The notes under the pieces: model-generated
The model's database searches: none
What the model was told of the DNA's origin: nothing
The model's input: the letters and a program-made list of their open reading frames with translations, nothing else
Program-made: the position numbers and the translations under genes
NCBI GenBank assembly: GCA_946886855.1
Contig: CAMPJJ010000010.1
Location: 20,185-84,184, forward strand
From: an uncultured Roseateles sp.
Lineage (GTDB): Bacteria > Pseudomonadota > Gammaproteobacteria > Burkholderiales > Burkholderiaceae
Length of the DNA stretch: 64,000 bases
Direction: 5' to 3'
In this document: positions 58,920 through 64,000 of the stretch, in pieces
How the letters are laid out: every line of letters starts with the position of its first letter
Numbering within the stretch: position 1 is the first letter of the stretch

Positions 58920-61900
58920 TTGAGGAAGATCGCATCCGCGACGCTGTCACGTGGTCATCCGCGCGAGCGCCGCTGCACGGTGGAACTGGTCGAGCTGGAC
59001 CTGCCCGCCAGCCGCGACGGCGGCGCGCGCTACGTCGTCACCGTGCGCCAGGACAGCGGCGAATCGTCGCTGACCGCCACGCCCTGCCCGCTCGCCGACG
59101 CCGAGCGCCGCGCGTTGGACTTCATCCGCCGCCGCCTCGCCGCGGGCGAGACGCTGGTCCGCCGTGAGGGCTTCGAGGCGCTGTCCGAGCACGACGCGAT
59201 CGGGGCATCTTCGGGAAGCGCCGCGGTCGCGCCGGGCAACGCGCGCGCCGCCTCTGCCTCCTCCGCTTTTTCCACCGCCTCTTCCACCCCATCTTCCGCC
59301 GGTCCCGTACCGCCGCGCATCGCCGCGCTGGTCGCACGCTTCGCACCCGCGCGCTGGAAGCTCGAGACCGCCGAGCGACAGGCCCGTTCCGCCTGGCGCG
59401 TCGCCGAATGCAGCGACCGCACGGAGGCCGTTCCCGCCGCGCAACGCGCGCTGCGTGGCCTGGTGCCGCGTCTCGTTGAATTGCTCGAAAGCGGCAGCGA
59501 CCTGCTGGACCTGTGTCTGGCCGCCGCGATCGGCCGCCTCGGCGATCCCGGCGCGGCCGAGGCGATGAGGATGCTGGCCGAGCGCGGCCGCAGCCCCGCG
59601 ACGAAACGATTCGCCCACCAGGCGCGGCTGATGCTGCTGTCGCCGGAGGACCTCGCCGCGCACGCCGAGTTGCTGGCCCGCCAGTGGTCGTCAGAGCTCG
59701 CGCTGGAACTCGAGGGTCCTGAGCTGGTCATCGCGCTGCTGGAGCCGCTCGACGCCCGACGCCTCGATTGGCCCGAGCTGATGCAGGACTGGTACGACAT
59801 CGCGCTCGCCCGCCCCGCCGTGCGCGAGCGGGTGCTGTCGCTGCTGCGCGCGCTGCCGGTGCACGCGGAAGCCTTCCAGGCGATGCGCTACGTCTACAAG
59901 GCCGCCGAGCTGCGCCGCGATGCGGAGGTGCTCGGCGTGCTGCATGCGCGCTTCGAGAACACGCGCCCGGCCAAGGGCGGCCTGACCACGCGTCAGTACG
60001 TCGATCCGTCGACCGGGGACCTTATCGTCCGCAGCGGCGGAAGCAAGCGCAAGCCCGCTCGCGCCTATGGCCGCCTGACGCGCGAGTACCTCCGGCTCCG
60101 CGGATTGCGCAGCGTGCGCCGGCTCGCCGCGATCGCCCATCCGCATGCGTCCGGGCTCGCCGTCGAGCTGCTGCTCGGCCTGCGTGACGACGAAGTCCCC
60201 GCTGCCGCCGTCGAGCACCGTTCCGAGTACGTCGACCGTCGCTGGACGACGGTCGTGCGCCACTACCCGGCCGGCGCGAACTGGCTGCTGGTCACGCGGC
60301 TGCTGCTGGCGCGGGCGCCAAACCGCGGCGACCGGGACAACGGCCGCAACCCCGTCCCTGGCGAAGGCGACGGTGATCGTGGCCGGGCGAAGCGGGTGTG
60401 GACCCGCGAGCCGATCGACGTCACGCGCGCGCTGCCCGAGCGCGCCGAAGGCCTGCGCGAGATGTGGGACGCCCATCCCGAGGCGCTGCTGCGTCTGGCG
60501 ATGGAAAGCCGCAGCGCGCTGGTCCACGCCGTGGTCGCCCGCGCGCTGCAGGATCACGCCGGATTCATGGAGCGACAACCCCTCGCCGCGCTCGAACGGC
60601 TGCTGCGCAGCCCGTACGCGCCGACGGCGGAGACCGGCTTCTCCGTCGCCCGCGCCCACGTGGAGCGCGGCACGCCGGCCGGGCAGATCCAGTGGCTCAA
60701 GCTGATGGCATCGAGTGCCCATCCCCCCGCGCGGGACTTCGCGCTGCTGCACATCGCCGGCGATCCGGGCGCCTTCGCCGGTTTCCCGGACCTGATCGTG
60801 GCGCTGCTGCTCAGCGGCCAGGATAGCGCCCGCAAGCAGGGTCACGGCCTGGCGCTGCTGGCGACGCCGCAGGCGCTGCTGGACGAACTGCCGCCCGCGC
60901 TGCTGGCCGCCGACGCGGCCGATCCCGGCCTGGCCGAAGGCGCCGCACTGATCGAGCGACTGCTGACCGGCCCGCTCGCCGCGCCGGCCGGCGAGGCCGT
61001 GCTGCGCCAGCTCGGCGCGCTGCTGCCGCTGCTGGACCATCCGGCGGTGCCGGTCGTGCAGCTCGGCGTCACCTGGCTGCTGCTGCATCCGGCCGGCGTC
61101 ACGCTGCTGCCGCCGGCGCTGATGAAGCAGTTGATCGGTGCCGACGACCCCGACCGCCGCGCCTGCGGCGTGCGTCTGCTCGCCGCGCTGCCCGACGAGG
61201 TGCTGCGCGGCCAGGTCGAATTGATCGGCGATCTCGCCACCCACGCGCACGCAGGCATCCGCAGCGCCGTCGGCCCGGCGCTGCTGCGCGTCGCGCGCGG
61301 CGATGCCGACTTCACTCGCCTGATCGCCGACCGCCTGCACCGCGCCCTGTTCCAGACGGAGTCAGGCGATGGCGCCCACGCCGACGCGCTGCGCTGGCTG
61401 ACGCAAGACCTGGCCCCCGCCGCGCCCGCGCGCGATCCTTCCGGAACCTGGCGCGCGCTGCAGGCGCGCAGCGCCGGCGCGCAGCGATATGGCGCCTGGG
61501 CGTTGATGTCGCTGACGCCGGCGGACTTCTCGCTGCGGCAGCTCGCCACGCTCGCACGCCATCCCGACACGAACGTTCGCCACTGGTCGATGCGGGCGCT
61601 CGACCGCTCGCTGCCCGCGCCGCCGGCGGTGCCGACGCCCGAGCAGGCCGAGCAGCTGCTCCCGCTCGCCGAGGCCGATTTCGACGACGCCGTCGACTAC
61701 ACCCGCACGCTCTTCGGCGAGCGGCTGCCGGACGAGTCGCTCGCCGTCGAGCTGCTCATCGCCTGGGTCGATCATCCGAAGGCCTGGGTGCAGGCGCTGG
61801 GCCGCGCCCGCCTCGTGCGTCGCATGAGCGCGGCCGACGCCTCGCTCTGCCTCACGCGACTGAGCCAGCACCCGGGCACGCAGGTGCAGCTCTTCGTCAC

Positions 61901-62318
61901 GCAATGGCTGCTGGAGCTGCCGACCGACGACAAGCCGCAACTCGCGCAACGGCTGCGGGCGCTCACGCCCTACTTCCTGACGGTGCTCAGCCAGGTCCAT
62001 CGCGGCCGCGCGGCCAAGTCGCGCATCACCGCCTTCCTGCGCGCGCAGACGGACGACGCCGGCACGGCCGCGGTCGTCGCCGAGATCTTCGCCCGCCAGG
62101 TCGTCACCGCCAGCCTGACCGACAAGCCGCAGTACATCGCCGGCCTGCGCGACATCGCCGCGAAGCACCCCGGCATCGCCCTGCCCTTCCTGAACTGGAA
62201 GTCGCCCGCGGGGCCGCGAGGGTCCCCGGCCGCCGCGCCGACCACGCCGACGTTGCCGGGTTCTTCCGGTTCCTCTGGCGCCTCGGGTCCTTCGACTTCT
62301 ACGGCCTCCGCCGCCTGA
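58920..62318 (+). CDS. Large HEAT-repeat protein with WGR-like N-terminus
   Basis: A 1132-residue protein starting at a TTG with a strong GGGGGAGAAG site. The first 85 residues (CTVELVELDLPASRDGGARY, then ALDFIRRRLAAGE) resemble a degenerate WGR domain. Most of the rest is alpha-helical HEAT-like repeats (AAIGRLGDPGAAEAMRMLAE; LLDHPAVPVVQLGVTWLLL; LARHPDTNVRHWSMRAL). The C-terminus is a Ser/Pro/Gly-rich tail (about 1095-1132). It is followed 5 bp later by a SWIM zinc-finger gene. It resembles in kind, not in close sequence, the WGR/DUF4132 and SWIM proteins at 22.9-33.8 kb. The function is unknown. Confidence 0.75.
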   Translation: MRKIASATLSRGHPRERRCTVELVELDLPASRDGGARYVVTVRQDSGESSLTATPCPLADAERRALDFIRRRLAAGETLVRREGFEALSEHDAIGASSGSAAVAPGNARAASASSAFSTASSTPSSAGPVPPRIAALVARFAPARWKLETAERQARSAWRVAECSDRTEAVPAAQRALRGLVPRLVELLESGSDLLDLCLAAAIGRLGDPGAAEAMRMLAERGRSPATKRFAHQARLMLLSPEDLAAHAELLARQWSSELALELEGPELVIALLEPLDARRLDWPELMQDWYDIALARPAVRERVLSLLRALPVHAEAFQAMRYVYKAAELRRDAEVLGVLHARFENTRPAKGGLTTRQYVDPSTGDLIVRSGGSKRKPARAYGRLTREYLRLRGLRSVRRLAAIAHPHASGLAVELLLGLRDDEVPAAAVEHRSEYVDRRWTTVVRHYPAGANWLLVTRLLLARAPNRGDRDNGRNPVPGEGDGDRGRAKRVWTREPIDVTRALPERAEGLREMWDAHPEALLRLAMESRSALVHAVVARALQDHAGFMERQPLAALERLLRSPYAPTAETGFSVARAHVERGTPAGQIQWLKLMASSAHPPARDFALLHIAGDPGAFAGFPDLIVALLLSGQDSARKQGHGLALLATPQALLDELPPALLAADAADPGLAEGAALIERLLTGPLAAPAGEAVLRQLGALLPLLDHPAVPVVQLGVTWLLLHPAGVTLLPPALMKQLIGADDPDRRACGVRLLAALPDEVLRGQVELIGDLATHAHAGIRSAVGPALLRVARGDADFTRLIADRLHRALFQTESGDGAHADALRWLTQDLAPAAPARDPSGTWRALQARSAGAQRYGAWALMSLTPADFSLRQLATLARHPDTNVRHWSMRALDRSLPAPPAVPTPEQAEQLLPLAEADFDDAVDYTRTLFGERLPDESLAVELLIAWVDHPKAWVQALGRARLVRRMSAADASLCLTRLSQHPGTQVQLFVTQWLLELPTDDKPQLAQRLRALTPYFLTVLSQVHRGRAAKSRITAFLRAQTDDAGTAAVVAEIFARQVVTASLTDKPQYIAGLRDIAAKHPGIALPFLNWKSPAGPRGSPAAAPTTPTLPGSSGSSGASGPSTSTASAA

Positions 62319-62323
62319 CGACG

Positions 62324-64000
62324 ATGCAGTTCCGCTACAAGTACTACGGCAGCACCACCGTCGACGACACCGCGACGTCGCAGGCTTTCAGCTTCGCGCC
62401 GGACACGCTGCGGCCGCCGGTCGCCTTCGACGGCCTGCTGCGGCGTGACTCGCACGCGCACCTGGCCTTCCGCGAGGCGCTGTCGGCCTTGCACTCGGTG
62501 GTCGTGAGCGACCTGCGCTACCGCGGGCGCGACAAGTCCGCCTATCGCGCCTGGCTGGCCGAGAACGAGCAATCGATGCTGGCGCGCTTCATGGCGCAGG
62601 CGGTCGACCTGAAGCAGCGCGCGGACGGGATCAATGAGGAACTGCGCTCGCTGCGCCAGCGCAAGATCCAGCTGCTGGAGCCTTTCTACAAGGCGCAGGC
62701 GGCCTACTTCAAATGGCTGTTCTGGAACAACCGCGACGCCTGGTACGTGCTGGACCCGGTGATCACGGTGCATCCGGAGCGGGTGCTGTTCGAGGCCTTC
62801 AGCCAGGACGAGTCGACCTACTGCGCCGTCAGCGTGCGGCACGACGTCTTCGACCGCGTCGGCGGAACAGGCGGCGGCATGGTCTGCGGTACGACCAACA
62901 TCGACTACTCGGCCAGCCTGTACGACGAGTTCCAGAAGATCCGCGACTACAAGGCCACGCGTCTGCAGATCGATCCGGCCGGCTTCACCGTCGCCACCGG
63001 CGACGACCCCGCCTTCCGCGAGGAGAAGATCGACCTGCCCGACAGCTGGGTGCGCGGCTTCCTGCAGGTGTCCAGCGCGATGACGCTGCCGGCCACCGTG
63101 GTCGAGCTGCATCCGATGGACCTGCACAACCTCTGCGCCGTGTTGCGCCAGCACAAGGAACGCGCCGGTCCGCGCTCGCTGCGCTTCGAGCTGGCGCCCA
63201 ACGGGCCCGCGAGGATGGTGCTGGAGCCGTGGAACATCGAACTGACCGCGCGCCGCAGCGCGATCGTCGGCGCGCCATTGACTGAGCCGCGGACGATCCG
63301 CGTCTGGGGCCGCCGCCGGTTGCTGACGCTGGAGCGGCTGATCGCGCTCGCGACGCGCGTTCGCGTCCACCTGCTGGGCAGCGGCATGCCGAGCTTCTGG
63401 GTCGTGGACATCGGCGACATCACCGTCACGCTCGGCCTCTCCGGCTGGACCGCGAACGACTGGTCCGACGCCGGCCGCTTCGACCTGCTGCAGCCGCGGC
63501 ACGAGGTCAGCGCCGCGACGAAACTGGCCGTCGCCGGCGCGCTGCAGCGCGACTGGATCGCCTCGTCCGCCGAACTGGCCACGCGCACCGCTCTGCCGAA
63601 GACGGACGTCGACGCGGCACTCGGCCTGTGGGTGCAGGCCGGCCGCGCGGTCTTCGACCTGCCGACGAACCGCTACGCCTGGCGCGAGCTCGCCCGCGAG
63701 CCGCTGCCGATGGAGACCTTGCGCTTCGCCAGCCCCGAGGAGGCGGGCGCGCTCACGTTGATCCACGAGCGACGCGCCAGGCTGGGAGACCTCATGGCGC
63801 ACGGCGCGCGCATCGTCGTCGACGGGGAGGTCAAGCTCAAGGACCAGGTCCTCACGCCTCGTTTGATCCTCAACGCGGATCAGCAGCTCGTCGACGGCAG
63901 CTGCCAGTGCAATTTCTTCCGCCAGAACCGGCTGCGCCGCGGTCCCTGCGCCCACATGCTGGCCCTGCGCCAGCTGGCGCAGGGCCAGCATGTGGGCGCA
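62324..64000 (+). CDS. SWIM zinc-finger protein (partial, runs off the window)
   Basis: The frame is open from the ATG at 62324 through the window end (559 codons, no stop). Most of it is an unrecognised alpha/beta region (QFRYKYYGSTTVDD; YKAQAAYFKWLFWNNRDAWYV; LLGSGMPSFWVVDIGD). Near residues 527-544 lies a SWIM motif, CQC then CAH twelve residues on. SWIM proteins bind DNA or protein, and in some families the motif precedes an SNF2 helicase, which could lie beyond the window. It is almost certainly coupled to the HEAT-repeat gene. The last 54 bases form a perfect palindrome, so the final nine or so codons may not be genuine. Confidence 0.8.
   Translation, partial: MQFRYKYYGSTTVDDTATSQAFSFAPDTLRPPVAFDGLLRRDSHAHLAFREALSALHSVVVSDLRYRGRDKSAYRAWLAENEQSMLARFMAQAVDLKQRADGINEELRSLRQRKIQLLEPFYKAQAAYFKWLFWNNRDAWYVLDPVITVHPERVLFEAFSQDESTYCAVSVRHDVFDRVGGTGGGMVCGTTNIDYSASLYDEFQKIRDYKATRLQIDPAGFTVATGDDPAFREEKIDLPDSWVRGFLQVSSAMTLPATVVELHPMDLHNLCAVLRQHKERAGPRSLRFELAPNGPARMVLEPWNIELTARRSAIVGAPLTEPRTIRVWGRRRLLTLERLIALATRVRVHLLGSGMPSFWVVDIGDITVTLGLSGWTANDWSDAGRFDLLQPRHEVSAATKLAVAGALQRDWIASSAELATRTALPKTDVDAALGLWVQAGRAVFDLPTNRYAWRELAREPLPMETLRFASPEEAGALTLIHERRARLGDLMAHGARIVVDGEVKLKDQVLTPRLILNADQQLVDGSCQCNFFRQNRLRRGPCAHMLALRQLAQGQHVGA
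63947..64000. repeat. Perfect 54-bp palindrome at the window end
   Basis: Bases 63947-63973 are the exact reverse complement of 63974-64000, with no spacer. The centre is ccag/ctgg. The second arm ends exactly at the last base of the window. Confidence 0.95.

Overview
The window is 64 kb of very GC-rich chromosomal DNA with strong G/C third-position bias, Gram-negative lipoproteins and outer-membrane-type proteins. It carries a DmeF-type exporter, KatG, many c-di-GMP and chemotaxis-type signalling proteins, and a sigma-54-controlled RNA-repair operon. I infer a betaproteobacterium of the order Burkholderiales (Roseateles/Mitsuaria/Rubrivivax-like), from gene content and protein style only. 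I see no rRNA, insertion sequence, phage, CRISPR array or ordinary tRNA.

Layout. 1-2.8 kb: small unrecognised minus-strand genes, a lipoprotein cut by the window edge, and the metal exporter dmeF. 2.9-16.4 kb: signalling block with a CheB-CheR-PAS-kinase-receiver hybrid, a GAF-GGDEF cyclase, a methyl-accepting chemotaxis protein and a periplasmic-propeller GGDEF cyclase. Among these lie a 2-oxoglutarate dehydrogenase E1-like protein with a histidine-rich insertion and two small proteins that resemble each other.

16.5-22.8 kb: RNA-repair locus. rtcR faces an operon of rsr (Ro60-like), two tandem bacterial Y RNAs, rtcB (3'-phosphate RNA ligase) and rtcA (RNA cyclase). A textbook -24/-12 promoter precedes rsr. 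The Y RNAs are the most striking part of the window. Each has a Ro-type closing helix with a shared motif, enclosing a circularly permuted tRNA-like module whose acceptor stem is capped by a stable tetraloop (UUCG in one, GCAA in the other). The two modules are opened at different places of the tRNA cloverleaf.

22.9-33.8 kb: five-gene translationally coupled cluster, WGR/DUF4132, MoxR-type AAA ATPase, DUF5682, VWA and double-SWIM protein, in the style of the E. coli yeh genes. It lies on the same strand 84 bp behind rtcA. The far end of the window (58.9-64 kb) holds a second, different HEAT-repeat plus SWIM pair.

34-58.7 kb: mostly metabolic and stress genes: aldo/keto reductase, nitronate monooxygenase, lipoproteins, a hybrid kinase, a VOC protein, and a coupled DUF805, FAD-oxidase/methyltransferase fusion and secreted-protein operon. 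Then come a SphA-type porin-like protein, a chalcone-isomerase-like protein, a methyltransferase, a glutaredoxin, a regulator with a propeller partner, a CAP-domain lipoprotein, katG, a 1-Cys peroxiredoxin with a candidate leader peptide, and two regulator/oxidoreductase pairs.

Short tandem repeats are scattered through many intergenic gaps. The window ends in a perfect 54-bp palindrome inside the last gene, which may be an assembly fold-back.
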